A DNA stretch of 34,841 nucleotides from an uncultured Pedobacter sp. (GCA_938008555.1 CALLKE010000043.1:1-34841), one strand, 5' to 3'. Positions 19,017 through 27,255 are shown, counted from the stretch's first letter. Translations and numbers: made by a program. The notes: generated by a model from the letters alone, not told the origin.

Positions 19017-19047
19017 TTCGCGCTTCTAGAAATATATGCTAGCTTTG
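19017..19047 (+). promoter_or_regulatory. Predicted metK promoter (Bacteroidota type)
   Basis: TAGCTTTG at 19040-19047 is an exact TAnnTTTG -7 element. Twenty bases upstream is TTC (19017-19019), one mismatch from the -33 TTG. Transcription would begin around 19053, just ahead of the riboswitch at 19062, which gives independent support. Confidence 0.6.
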
Positions 19048-19061
19048 TTTCTGCAAAAAGA

Positions 19062-19114
19062 GGTGGACTGATTTGCGTTGATTGCAACCACGTAAAAAAA
19101 AATGCTAAAACACG
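19062..19114 (+). promoter_or_regulatory. SAM-II-type riboswitch upstream of metK
   Basis: The leader shows the SAM-II (metA/SAM-alpha) core in order: TGATTT (19069-19074), nine bases, ATTGCAA (19081-19087), a 16-base A-rich linker, and GCTAAAA (19104-19110). The spacings equal those I recall for the metX SAM-II aptamer. P1 can form between GTGG (19063-19066) and CCAC (19088-19091). A loop-to-tail pseudoknot can form between CGT (19076-19078) and ACG (19112-19114), at the same positions as the metX CC/GG pairs but with different bases. SAM binding is expected to lower expression of the SAM synthetase gene that follows 82 bp downstream. P1 is short and slightly offset, the main caveat. Confidence 0.8.
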
Positions 19115-19196
19115 ATTGATTGTATCTAATCATCATCCTAGTCACCATCATTTTGCTTGCGTTTATTTATTTAAATAATTAACTAAATCAAGTTTT

Positions 19197-20486
19197 ATGC
19201 CTTATTTATTCACTTCAGAGTCTGTATCAGAAGGTCATCCAGATAAGATAGCAGACCAAATATCAGATGCATTAATTGATAATTTTTTGGCATGGGATGC
19301 CGATTCAAAGGTAGCTTGCGAAACACTTGTTACAACAGGGCAAGTTGTTCTGGCCGGTGAAGTTCGGTCAACTACATACCTCGATGTTCAAAAAATAGCA
19401 CGTGATGTCATTAAAAAAATTGGGTACACCAAATCAGAATATATGTTTGAAGCAAACTCCTGTGGTGTCATTTCTGCCATTCATGAGCAATCAGCCGATA
19501 TTAACCAGGGTGTCGACCGTGTAAAAAAACAAGACCAAGGCGCAGGAGATCAAGGCATGATGTTTGGTTATGCCACCAATGAAACAGAAAACTATATGCC
19601 ACTAGCTTTGGACTTGGCACACAAAATATTACTTGAACTAGCTGTACTACGTCGCGAGAACAAGGAAATCACCTATCTACGCCCAGATGCAAAATCACAA
19701 GTAACGATTGAGTACGATGACAATCATAAACCAATTCGTATTGATTCTATTGTGGTTTCTACTCAACATGATGAATTTGCTAGCGAATCAGCCATGCAGA
19801 AAAAAATAAAAGAAGATATTATTTCGGTTCTAATTCCTCGCGTTAAAAAGCAGCTAAAACCCGAGCTAAAAGCACTTTTCACCGATAGTATTAAATATCA
19901 TATCAATCCTACCGGCAAGTTTGTTATTGGAGGACCACACGGCGATACCGGATTAACTGGCCGTAAAATTATTGTAGATACATATGGTGGAAAAGGAGCA
20001 CATGGCGGGGGAGCATTCTCAGGTAAAGATCCATCAAAAGTAGATCGATCTGCGGCCTATGCCACACGTCATATTGCAAAAAATATGGTTGCTGCAGGCA
20101 TCTGTGATGAGATTCTTGTTCAGGTTTCTTACGCCATTGGAGTAAAAGATCCGATGGGCATTTATGTAAACACTTACGGTACCGCCAATGTGGATCTTTC
20201 TGATGGAGAGATTGCCAATAAAATTATAGAACTATTTGACATGACCCCATATGGCATCGAAACACGTTTAAAGTTGCGTAATCCAATTTATTCTGAAACA
20301 GCAGCATACGGGCACATGGGACGCGAAAGCAAAGTAGTAGCCAAGGAGTTTACAAATGGCAATGGCCAGACTAAAAAACTAGAAGTAGAATTATTCACCT
20401 GGGAGAAATTAGATTTTGTAGAGCCGATTAAACACGCTTTTAACATTTATAAAACTTCTCAATCGGGTACTCTAGTTAATTCCTAA
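19197..20486 (+). CDS. metK: S-adenosylmethionine synthetase
   Basis: Makes S-adenosylmethionine from methionine and ATP in the cytoplasm. The 429 residues match the family. Motifs: SEGHPDKIADQISDA near the N-terminus (His of the triphosphate site), GAGDQGMMFGYA in the central domain, and GGPHGDTGLTGRKIIVDTYG followed by the P-loop-like GGGAFSGKDPSKVDRS. Start ATG at 19197. It is a single-gene unit: promoter and SAM-II riboswitch upstream, terminator hairpin immediately downstream, then convergent clpS. Feedback control by its own product is expected from the riboswitch. Confidence 0.98.
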   Translation: MPYLFTSESVSEGHPDKIADQISDALIDNFLAWDADSKVACETLVTTGQVVLAGEVRSTTYLDVQKIARDVIKKIGYTKSEYMFEANSCGVISAIHEQSADINQGVDRVKKQDQGAGDQGMMFGYATNETENYMPLALDLAHKILLELAVLRRENKEITYLRPDAKSQVTIEYDDNHKPIRIDSIVVSTQHDEFASESAMQKKIKEDIISVLIPRVKKQLKPELKALFTDSIKYHINPTGKFVIGGPHGDTGLTGRKIIVDTYGGKGAHGGGAFSGKDPSKVDRSAAYATRHIAKNMVAAGICDEILVQVSYAIGVKDPMGIYVNTYGTANVDLSDGEIANKIIELFDMTPYGIETRLKLRNPIYSETAAYGHMGRESKVVAKEFTNGNGQTKKLEVELFTWEKLDFVEPIKHAFNIYKTSQSGTLVNS

Positions 20487-20492
20487 ATAAAT

Positions 20493-20526
20493 TAATGCTG
20501 GATGAAACACCTCTCATCCAGCATTA
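20493..20526. terminator. Terminator hairpin between convergent metK and clpS
   Basis: A perfect 13-bp stem, TAATGCTGGATGA (20493-20505) and TCATCCAGCATTA (20514-20526), with an 8-base loop, begins 6 bp after the metK stop. It is followed by a T-rich run (TTATT) and lies 37 bp beyond the clpS stop on the other strand, so it may serve both genes. Confidence 0.8.
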
Positions 20527-20563
20527 TTATTCCCAGCATATAGCAGCATTGGCTTAGCTATTT

Positions 20564-20845
20564 TTATTGTACACTCACAGTCAAACCTTCTTGCTGAAGT
20601 ATTTTTCGATAAACTTCGACCTCTGTATAAGAACCTTCTAGAATAATACACTTTCCGTTATTGTGAACAGTCCATGCAATCTTTTGGGCCTGTTGCTCCG
20701 TATAATCCAAATATTTTATCAAACAATGGATAACATGGTCAAAGGTATTTGTGTCGTCATTCCATAAAATAAGGTAATGCGATTGTTTGAGCCCCGCCAT
20801 CATTTCCTCGAATGTCAGTACCTCTTCTTTTACCTGTGTTTCCAT
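20564..20845 (-). CDS. clpS: ATP-dependent Clp protease adaptor ClpS
   Basis: Small adaptor that delivers N-degron substrates (and modulates ClpA/ClpC-type unfoldases) to the Clp protease. It has 93 residues with a flexible N-terminus (METQVKEEV) and the conserved core: LILWNDDTNTFDHVI (the NDD of the N-degron pocket), then the helix around AQKIAWTVHNNGKCII and the C-terminal EVEVYRKILQQEGLTV. The ATG start gives the usual length. It converges on metK across a shared hairpin. The upstream gene on this strand ends at 20948, 102 bp away, so clpS could be the last gene of that cluster or have its own promoter; no exact promoter match was found. Confidence 0.93.
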   Translation of the reverse strand: METQVKEEVLTFEEMMAGLKQSHYLILWNDDTNTFDHVIHCLIKYLDYTEQQAQKIAWTVHNNGKCIILEGSYTEVEVYRKILQQEGLTVSVQ

Positions 20846-20947
20846 AAAAATAATACTCGTTCTACGACCTAATATCTTCCAATGTACTACGGAATGTCAT
20901 CACAATGTTACTAAACATAGCCTTATCTTAATAAAAAGATCAATCCT

Positions 20948-22306
20948 TCAACGTGGAGAGGGATGAGGGTACCTATTTGTTTCAAACAAAGTGGCATCTT
21001 TCTTCTCGATAGCCTTAAATGCTTTATCACGGTAGCCAAAATCTGGTAATTGATCTGTTACAGCTACAATCGTGACATAATAAAAAACCAATAAACCACC
21101 GAACACATAAAAACATATATATTTTATTCTATTTATAAATAAAACACCCTGAAAAAACCAGCATAAATAAATAGCAGATAACGGAAAAATGCAAAGTATA
21201 GCATGTGCTCCTGGCCTCACTGTAGAAAACAGATACATACTACTTAATAAGATAATGATTACCGCGTTTAAAATTAGCAATCGCTTGTATGCTATAACAT
21301 GATTGCGCCACTTCCACCAAAAAGGAAGAACTAACTGAAATACAAAAATCAAAATGCCCCCAATCTGTAATACTACATAGGCTACAGCCCCAACTCGATA
21401 CGACTCGGCCCATAAACGCATCCAACGATAATCACCACTAAAAGAGTTCATCTCATAGCCACAAGATGTTACAAAGTAATATATAAGAGCACCTATGTCT
21501 GTAATATTTCGAATACTAAAACTCAGCCCACTACTACTATGTGCTTCTTGAAGCAGCACACCTACTCCATAGTGGTATAAAGTAGGCAATAGCGATACTG
21601 CACCCACTATCAACCCCAAGATAGTACTCAGATACAAAGGAATAATTTCTGCAAAACTTTGTCTTTTTAGAAAAGTATAAACCATAGCACTTCCCCATAA
21701 GATCAATAAAAAAGCCCATGAAGCATGTAACTGAAAGACAGCTGATACCCCCAATCCAATCCAGAAATAACACCAGCGAGCACCAATATATCGTTTAGGG
21801 AATATTTTAAAAATCTCGATCAGCGATAACATAAAAGGAATAGCAAAAAACAAAACATAAGCAGGATTAAGAATTTTCATTCCTGTGTGTATTGTAAATG
21901 GAGCTAAAGCTATTGCTCCATATATAAGCCATCGTGGTAAATCTGGGAATAACTTAGATATGTACCATGACAAATAAATCATCGCAGGACATAGCATCAT
22001 AAATAAAAATAGATAGGGCGAAAATGGATGAGCCCATACAAACAAAGGCAAACCAATAAGTAGCCCCTGCATTCCTCCAGCAAGAGAACTCGAGAAGTAC
22101 GTAATATCTGGGCCCCAATAGGGATAAACATGATCTGTAAAAAATCTTAATCCCAATATATAAACATGGGATTCATCCCCGTTACCTAGCCAAGCATAGT
22201 TTTTGAGATAACCCATGTACATATACCACAACCTACCCGAATAAAGCAAGAAAACAAAAGCAAGAAAGCAGGTTTTTTTTTGTTTCTCAGTGAGTGTAAA
22301 ATTCAT
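20948..22306 (-). CDS. Polytopic membrane protein, possible GT-C-type glycosyltransferase
   Basis: A 452-residue protein with roughly 10-12 hydrophobic segments spread over its whole length, no signal peptide cleavage site and a short polar C-terminal tail. The first membrane segment (about 12-33) is followed by a loop containing GNGDESHVY with an acidic D44-E45 pair. Such a D/E motif in the first extracytoplasmic loop is typical of GT-C lipid-linked glycosyltransferases (PMT/ArnT-like), so that is my best guess, at low certainty. I recognise no close family. It starts 13 bp after the hisS stop, so the two are probably co-transcribed, though a functional link to HisRS is not implied. Confidence 0.75.
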   Translation of the reverse strand: MNFTLTEKQKKTCFLAFVFLLYSGRLWYMYMGYLKNYAWLGNGDESHVYILGLRFFTDHVYPYWGPDITYFSSSLAGGMQGLLIGLPLFVWAHPFSPYLFLFMMLCPAMIYLSWYISKLFPDLPRWLIYGAIALAPFTIHTGMKILNPAYVLFFAIPFMLSLIEIFKIFPKRYIGARWCYFWIGLGVSAVFQLHASWAFLLILWGSAMVYTFLKRQSFAEIIPLYLSTILGLIVGAVSLLPTLYHYGVGVLLQEAHSSSGLSFSIRNITDIGALIYYFVTSCGYEMNSFSGDYRWMRLWAESYRVGAVAYVVLQIGGILIFVFQLVLPFWWKWRNHVIAYKRLLILNAVIIILLSSMYLFSTVRPGAHAILCIFPLSAIYLCWFFQGVLFINRIKYICFYVFGGLLVFYYVTIVAVTDQLPDFGYRDKAFKAIEKKDATLFETNRYPHPSPR

Positions 22307-22319
22307 AAAATCTTTAGAA

Positions 22320-23699
22320 CTATATAGTTAATTTAAGAAGAGCAATAATCTGCTCTTCGGAGAGTTTTCCCTGCTCACCACTTTGCATATTTCTCAATGT
22401 GAGCAGGCCTGACTGCATCTCATCACTGCCGATCAAAATAACATAGGAAATATGCTTATCATTTGCATAAACCATTTGCTTTTTAAGTTTAGCTGACGAA
22501 GGATAAATTTCTGCTGCAATACCATTTGCACGCAATTTTTGAAGTAGAGGAAGTGCATATGCTTCTGCCTGACTATCAAAATTGCTAATCAAAACCTTAG
22601 TTCCTTGCGTTGTTGTTTCAGGAAATAAATCGAGCTCTTCCAGCACATCATAAATACGATCGGCACCAAAAGAAATACCGACTCCAGTTAAATCTTTGAG
22701 ACCAAACATTCCGGTTAAATCATCATAACGTCCACCCCCACCAATACTCCCCATAGCAACCTCATTCGTTTTGACCTCAAAGATAGCCCCTGTGTAATAA
22801 TTAAGCCCGCGCGCAAGCGTAATATCAAATTCAATTATTGCCTTCTGCAATTGCCAATGATCGAGATATGCAAATAGCTGTTCTACCTCCTCAATACCTT
22901 TTAATCCAATAACAGACCTGGACAGAATAGTGCTTAAACTTTCTAGTTTTTCACGATTAGTGCCTTGTAGTAAAATAACTGGCTTAAGTTGATCAATATC
23001 TGATTCACTAAAACCACGTTCTATCAACTCCTTACAAACTCCATCCAATCCAATTTTATCTAGTTTGTCAATGGCAACAGTCATGTCAACAATCAACTCA
23101 GGCTTGCCAATGATCTCGGCGATACCAGACAATATTTTACGATTATTGATTTTGATACTAAAATCTCTCAATCCTAGTTTGCTCAGTACTTCATCATAAA
23201 TCAATACAAACTCAGCTTCATTCAACAAACTAGGAGAGCCTACCACATCAGCATCGCATTGATAAAATTCGCGATAACGCCCTTTCTGAGGACGATCAGC
23301 CCGCCATACAGGCTGAATCTGGAATCTTTTGAATGGGAAAGACAGTTCATTCTGATGCATCACCACATAGCGCGCAAATGGAACTGTTAGATCATAACGA
23401 AGTGCCTTTTCACTAATTTCAGCGGTAATCAATTGCGAGTTTCTGTTTTGCAATTTTTCACCATCAGCTTTGGCTAAAAAATCGCCCGAGTTTAGAATTT
23501 TAAAAATGAGCTTATCTCCTTCATCGCCATACTTCCCTGTTAGCGTAGAAAGATTTTCCATAGTTGGTGTTCGAATTTCCTGATAACCAAACTTCCTAAA
23601 GACAGATTTAATTGTATCAAAAATATAGTTGCGCTTCACCATTTCAATTGGTGAAAAATCTCGCGTTCCTTTCGGGATCGCAGGTTTAATCGTAGCCAT
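22320..23699 (-). CDS. hisS: Histidyl-tRNA synthetase
   Basis: Class II aminoacyl-tRNA synthetase charging tRNA-His. At 459 residues it has the catalytic core then an anticodon-binding domain. Seen: N-terminal KGTRDFSP, motif 2 region QPVWRADRPQKGRYREFYQCD, the HisRS-specific ARGLNYYTGAIFEV, GGGGRYDDL, and motif 3 GISFGADRIYDVL; the C-terminal domain contains KVLISNFDSQ and the final helix. The ATG at 23699 precedes MATIKPAIPKG, the usual start in Bacteroidota. It lies 28 bp after the phosphatase gene stop and 13 bp before the membrane-protein gene. A near-consensus -7 (TACCTTCG) ends close to the start codon and might give an internal promoter. Confidence 0.97.
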   Translation of the reverse strand: MATIKPAIPKGTRDFSPIEMVKRNYIFDTIKSVFRKFGYQEIRTPTMENLSTLTGKYGDEGDKLIFKILNSGDFLAKADGEKLQNRNSQLITAEISEKALRYDLTVPFARYVVMHQNELSFPFKRFQIQPVWRADRPQKGRYREFYQCDADVVGSPSLLNEAEFVLIYDEVLSKLGLRDFSIKINNRKILSGIAEIIGKPELIVDMTVAIDKLDKIGLDGVCKELIERGFSESDIDQLKPVILLQGTNREKLESLSTILSRSVIGLKGIEEVEQLFAYLDHWQLQKAIIEFDITLARGLNYYTGAIFEVKTNEVAMGSIGGGGRYDDLTGMFGLKDLTGVGISFGADRIYDVLEELDLFPETTTQGTKVLISNFDSQAEAYALPLLQKLRANGIAAEIYPSSAKLKKQMVYANDKHISYVILIGSDEMQSGLLTLRNMQSGEQGKLSEEQIIALLKLTI

Positions 23700-23727
23700 G
23701 CAGCGAAGGTACTAAAATCCCAATATT

Positions 23728-24165
23728 TCAGCTTCTGATGTCTTTAATCAGCGAGCGGCACGCTTGATCAATCATGTGATATACGGGCTCAAATAATGAA
23801 TCGTCATAATAGGGATCTGGGACATTGGTATCCTTTACCAGCAATGAAACTCGTTTTTTATCTTCTTCATCACGAGCAAGCGATAGAATAGCCGCAAAAT
23901 TATCTTTGTCCATTGCATAAATGTGCTCATAGTGAGCAAAGTCATTTTGGCTGAACTGCCTACTACGTTGCGCTGAAATATCGATTCCATATTTTTTTGC
24001 TACAGCTATCGAGCGTTTATCAGGAGCAGATCCCTTGTGGATACTGCTTGTACCTGCAGAGTCAACCTCCCAGTCAAGCTCCTCTTCTCTGATCAATTGT
24101 TCCATAATACCATGCGCAATTGGCGAGCGACAAATATTGCCCAAGCAAACCATTAATATCTTCAT
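23728..24165 (-). CDS. Low-molecular-weight protein tyrosine phosphatase
   Basis: A 145-residue member of the LMW-PTP/Wzb/arsenate-reductase-like fold. The phosphate-binding C-x5-R loop is at the N-terminus: VCLGNICRSP with nucleophile C7 and R13, preceded by the usual short beta strand. The general acid Asp lies in the late VPDPYYDDS motif. These are the hallmarks of active phosphatases, in contrast to ArsC. It starts 5 bp after the nuclease stop and so is in one operon with it. Substrates in Bacteroidota are unclear; no polysaccharide tyrosine kinase gene is adjacent. Confidence 0.92.
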   Translation of the reverse strand: MKILMVCLGNICRSPIAHGIMEQLIREEELDWEVDSAGTSSIHKGSAPDKRSIAVAKKYGIDISAQRSRQFSQNDFAHYEHIYAMDKDNFAAILSLARDEEDKKRVSLLVKDTNVPDPYYDDSLFEPVYHMIDQACRSLIKDIRS

Positions 24166-24170
24166 CAGCC

Positions 24171-24968
24171 CTAACTCGCAAATATCTGATTTAACAAGGC
24201 TGCTAAACGGACTCCCCCCTTCAAAAGCTGCTGATTAACTGTAGCGATATGATCATAATTGTATCTAAAGCCCAATTTATCTCCCTGTTTTACACTCGCA
24301 TAAACTGCATTTGAAACTTGATAAGAGTCAAACAGCCAATTACTAAGATCTCCTTCAGTCCAAGATGCACGTTGAGCTTCCGTCGTAGTATCAATTGCTT
24401 TGACGTATTCCGTATAACTTAGTTGTTGGAAATTAATGAGCTCGAAGTCCCAAACCTCATGTAGGTTGCTTGGTCTATCCAACCACGCAACTTGGATATC
24501 ACTACCACCTTTGTCAGATTGATTACCAGCATGTAAAGGCTGATGAATATCTCCCATCAAATGAACTAGCATACGCAAGTACAATCGTTTTTTATCAACC
24601 ACTAAATCTTTGTTTTTTAGTTGTTTTACCAGAAGATTAATCTTGGTGTATGCATTTGTACTTGTATCCTTCTTTAATACCTCCTGGAGTTGTGAGTAGG
24701 AATATCCCCGATCAAGATTGATATAATGCCAATTATGAAGGTATCTAAAAGTTGATTCTGGTCTAACAAAATCTGCCCAAGTGCTAGCTATAGCCAACGT
24801 TTCAGTTCCTAGGATTTTTTTTATTTCTAGGCGGGTGTTAGCCTTCAAATAAGTATCGGCGATTTCACCTACTACCCGATGTCCAATTGCTCCCCATGCC
24901 ATGCTTTGCAAAGGCAAGTAAAACAAAAATGCAATTGCTGCTAAATTTCTTAAATGTTTGGTTTTCAT
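24171..24968 (-). CDS. Secreted S1/P1-type zinc nuclease
   Basis: An exported single-strand-specific nuclease/3'-nucleotidase of the S1/P1 family, binding three Zn ions. The 265-residue precursor has a signal peptide (1-24) ending QSMA. The mature protein would begin with W25, with H30 five residues on, matching the Trp1/His6 zinc ligands of P1 nuclease. Further ligands are visible in LHNWHY, LVHLMGDIHQPLH and NLHEVWD. It probably acts in the periplasm or outside, in phosphate or nucleotide scavenging (inference). It sits 7 bp after the lipoprotein gene and 5 bp before the phosphatase gene. Confidence 0.93.
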   Translation of the reverse strand: MKTKHLRNLAAIAFLFYLPLQSMAWGAIGHRVVGEIADTYLKANTRLEIKKILGTETLAIASTWADFVRPESTFRYLHNWHYINLDRGYSYSQLQEVLKKDTSTNAYTKINLLVKQLKNKDLVVDKKRLYLRMLVHLMGDIHQPLHAGNQSDKGGSDIQVAWLDRPSNLHEVWDFELINFQQLSYTEYVKAIDTTTEAQRASWTEGDLSNWLFDSYQVSNAVYASVKQGDKLGFRYNYDHIATVNQQLLKGGVRLAALLNQIFAS

Positions 24969-24975
24969 ATATCTT

Positions 24976-25473
24976 CTAATTGATAGGTTTAGGAATGCAG
25001 GTTATTCTTTGTTTTAGTTTTAATGAAAATGGCACATGCTGTGACAAATCCTGAAAAGAAAGAGTGTCACCCTTGTGCTTCTTTATCACAAAAGCTTTCA
25101 CGTATTGTCCAATATGATAGCAACCCGATATTTTTTGCTTAAAGTTCGATTTAGTAAATGTGCCATTCAGAGACAATGTGTCCTTATTTACTGAATAGAT
25201 TCCCTTCACATACTCTGTCCAGTGTCCATTATTAAAGCAGTTGCCGGGGTATGTGTTAACCCTTGTGTGAGTATCAAATGTCAGATAGAATGAATCACAG
25301 GTAAATTTGAACGTATGTAGGGTATATTCCAACAATTGATCTTGATAAATTGCCTGCTCTTCCACCCAAATACCCTGCAAATCATTTGAGCCCCTACCCT
25401 GAATATTTGGATTAAATTTACACGAAATCAATATGAAAATAATGAGCAGGAAAATAGAAAAAAAAATCCGCAT
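24976..25473 (-). CDS. Predicted lipoprotein of unknown function
   Basis: The frame is open from 25608, but the ATG at 25473 gives a clean lipoprotein signal: MRIFFS, a hydrophobic run and the lipobox LISC with lipidated C18. This start leaves a mature protein of about 148 residues. The mature part is rich in Thr, Tyr and Asn and looks beta-sheet-like, with pairs such as GIWVEEQ, TCDSFYLTFDT, GHWTEYVKGIYSV and KQKISGCYHIG, and a C-terminal ITCIPKP. The several cysteines after C18 could form disulphides. I do not recognise the family. A -7-like TATCTTTG at 25583-25576 lies inside the longer frame, supporting the shorter start. It is the first gene of the lipoprotein-nuclease-phosphatase-hisS run. 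Confidence 0.7.
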   Translation of the reverse strand: MRIFFSIFLLIIFILISCKFNPNIQGRGSNDLQGIWVEEQAIYQDQLLEYTLHTFKFTCDSFYLTFDTHTRVNTYPGNCFNNGHWTEYVKGIYSVNKDTLSLNGTFTKSNFKQKISGCYHIGQYVKAFVIKKHKGDTLSFQDLSQHVPFSLKLKQRITCIPKPIN

Positions 25474-25575
25474 ATACACCTTGTCCTGAAATAAATGAGC
25501 TTTCATTTGGTGCCCATCAACAAAAAACACTCTTTTAATTAACGTCTTTCTTATCATACTCCTCAAGTTATGAGG

Positions 25576-25583
25576 CAAAGATA
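25576..25583 (-). promoter_or_regulatory. -7 element upstream of the lipoprotein-nuclease-hisS run
   Basis: On the minus strand TATCTTTG is an exact TAnnTTTG match about 100 bp before the preferred lipoprotein start. No TTG sits at the ideal distance (the nearest, 25612-25610, gives a 26-bp spacer). An inverted repeat CCTCA-agtta-TGAGG (25561-25575) lies just downstream. Confidence 0.4.
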
Positions 25584-25672
25584 ATGAACGCATAAAGCTC
25601 ATCATCATTCAAAAACAATTGAATTCGTTTAAAAGTCAGAGCCTTCAACTAACAAAATCTTTTATAACAACT

Positions 25673-25704
25673 TAGTTCACTCCTTACGGTTTTTCATAAA
25701 TTTG
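25673..25704 (+). promoter_or_regulatory. Predicted promoter for the DUF2461-OmpA pair
   Basis: TAAATTTG (25697-25704) is an exact TAnnTTTG -7 element 23 bp before the DUF2461 start codon. The -33 is weak: only TTAG/GTT around 25673-25677. Transcription would start about 10-15 bp before the ATG, giving a very short leader. Confidence 0.5.
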
Positions 25705-25727
25705 CAAAATCAAACACCATTTTTATC

Positions 25728-26399
25728 ATGGCACCCATGATCAAATCTGATACATTTCGTTTTCTCAATGAACTAGCCGAGAATAACAACCGCGAATGGT
25801 TTCAAGCACACAAGCAACAGCACGATGAGGCTCGTGAAAATGTAATCACTTTTGTCGCTCAACTTATTAGTGGTTTATCTAAAATTGATGTTACTATCCC
25901 CGCTGATCTTGATCCTAAAGATTGTGTGATGCGCATTTATCGTGATATCCGCTTCAGCAAGGATAAAACTCCCTATAAAACCAATTTCGGAATTGGAATT
26001 TCTCCGAATGGCAAAAATTTCGAAGGACCAGGATATTATCTCCACATCCACCCCAAACAATCGTTTGTAGCAGGTGGATGCTGGATGCCAGAACCTAATG
26101 TATTAAAGGCTATACGACAAGAGATAGATTATAATGGGTCTGGCTTTCACTCCGTCATTGATCGTCCTTCATTTAAAAATTACTATGGCAACTTAGACAC
26201 AGAGCTTAAACTAAAAACAGCCCCCAAAGGCTATCCTACAGATCATCCAGATATCGACTATCTTCAATTGAAGAGTTTTACTGTCAGCCATGAGCTAACA
26301 CAACATGATCTAACAAAAACAGATGCCACAAAAGGAATTATAGCTGGATTTGCTGAATTGTATCCATTTATCACATTTTTACGTAATGCAATCGCATAA
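25728..26399 (+). CDS. DUF2461 family protein
   Basis: A 223-residue cytoplasmic protein of the widespread DUF2461 (TIGR02453) family, whose function is not known. Family features seen: N-terminal TFRFLNELAENNNREWFQAHK, the central VMRIYRDIRFSKDKTPYKTNFG with its run of basic residues, the GPGYYLHIHP and GGCWMPEP segments, and a C-terminal part around FTVSHELTQHDL. The start may be ATG 25728 or the ATG at 25737; both leave the conserved region intact. It is followed 16 bp later by the OmpA-family gene, so probably co-transcribed. Confidence 0.9.
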   Translation: MAPMIKSDTFRFLNELAENNNREWFQAHKQQHDEARENVITFVAQLISGLSKIDVTIPADLDPKDCVMRIYRDIRFSKDKTPYKTNFGIGISPNGKNFEGPGYYLHIHPKQSFVAGGCWMPEPNVLKAIRQEIDYNGSGFHSVIDRPSFKNYYGNLDTELKLKTAPKGYPTDHPDIDYLQLKSFTVSHELTQHDLTKTDATKGIIAGFAELYPFITFLRNAIA

Positions 26400-26415
26400 T
26401 TGAAACTAAAAAAAC

Positions 26416-27255
26416 ATGAAATATTTACTCCAATTAAGCACCATCGCATTTTTAATGAGCTCCTTAAACTCATGCGTGGTTTTATCATCGAAAAAATACC
26501 ATTCACTCATATCCCAATGCGATTCCCTTTCGGATGGATGGAATAATGCTCGAGCCAAAATCGAATCCCTAGAGGGACAAATCACCCAATTGAGAGCAGA
26601 CACGAGTCGACTTAATAAACGTATTGCAGAACTCCAGGCTAAAACAGAAGAACTGAATACGAATTATACTTCTTTGAGAGCCAACAGCTCTTCCGAAATA
26701 AATAAGCTGGCTGAAAACTTAAAAAAACGCGAAACGCGCTTAAAAGAAGTAGAAGAAGCTTTGCGCAAACGCGATGAAGCAACTAATGCACTTAAAAATA
26801 AATTGCAGGATGCTTTGCTAGGCTTTCAACAGAGCGGTTTATCCGTCGACATTAGAGATGGCAAAGTATATGTTTCTCTAACAGATAAGCTTTTATTCGA
26901 TACTGGAAGTATTATTATTGACGACAAAGGAAAGCAGGCCTTACAACAGCTAGCCAATGTATTAAAAAGTCAACCTGAGATCAATATTTCTGTCGAGGGA
27001 CATACCGACAATCAGCGCGTAGCAAACCTGGGACAAATAAAAGACAATTGGGACTTAAGTGTATTACGTGCTACTTCAGTGGTACGTTATCTCACAGAAG
27101 TTGAGAAGATAGAAAACACCCGAATTACAGCAACAGGCAAAGGTGAGTTTCAACCTATTGCCAGTGGCTCAACCCCTGAAATAAGAAGTCGCAATAGACG
27201 GATAGAAATTGTTCTATCACCCAAACTAGATGAATTGTATAATTTGATTAAATAA
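26416..27255 (+). CDS. OmpA-family outer-membrane lipoprotein
   Basis: A 279-residue predicted lipoprotein that tethers the outer membrane to peptidoglycan. The signal peptide ends in the lipobox SLNSC with C20. A long coiled coil follows (about 45-130, rich in Leu/Glu/Lys with few prolines). The C-terminal OmpA/MotB domain (about 155-270) has LLFDTGS, the VEGHTDNQR motif, and NWDLSVLRATSVVRYL with the Asp and Arg that contact diaminopimelate, then GKGEFQPIA and RNRRIEIV. The combination lipoprotein + coiled coil + OmpA_C is common in Bacteroidota. It ends at a strong bidirectional terminator shared with rfbC. Confidence 0.93.
   Translation: MKYLLQLSTIAFLMSSLNSCVVLSSKKYHSLISQCDSLSDGWNNARAKIESLEGQITQLRADTSRLNKRIAELQAKTEELNTNYTSLRANSSSEINKLAENLKKRETRLKEVEEALRKRDEATNALKNKLQDALLGFQQSGLSVDIRDGKVYVSLTDKLLFDTGSIIIDDKGKQALQQLANVLKSQPEINISVEGHTDNQRVANLGQIKDNWDLSVLRATSVVRYLTEVEKIENTRITATGKGEFQPIASGSTPEIRSRNRRIEIVLSPKLDELYNLIK

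Larger units (their letters stand above)
18858..19196. other. Divergent region between lipid kinase and metK
   Basis: The intergenic stretch of 246 bp (339 bp if the lipid kinase starts at its TTG) carries the metK promoter and riboswitch described separately. No exact TAnnTTTG element was found for the lipid kinase; TGTATTTG on the minus strand near 18943-18950 is one mismatch away but lacks a -33 partner. The 82 bp between the riboswitch and metK contain no further motif I recognise. Confidence 0.5.

Noticed and set aside
19017..19196. SAM-I (S-box) riboswitch before metK
   Set aside because: GCAACC and TGCTAAA at first look S-box-like, but the P1/P2 kink-turn arms and GGC-CC blocks are missing, while order and spacing fit SAM-II exactly.
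23728..24165. Arsenate reductase (ArsC, LMW-PTP type)
   Set aside because: The CLGNICRSP loop and DPYYDD general acid indicate a phosphatase; the extra C-terminal redox cysteine pair of ArsC is not seen and no ars genes are nearby.
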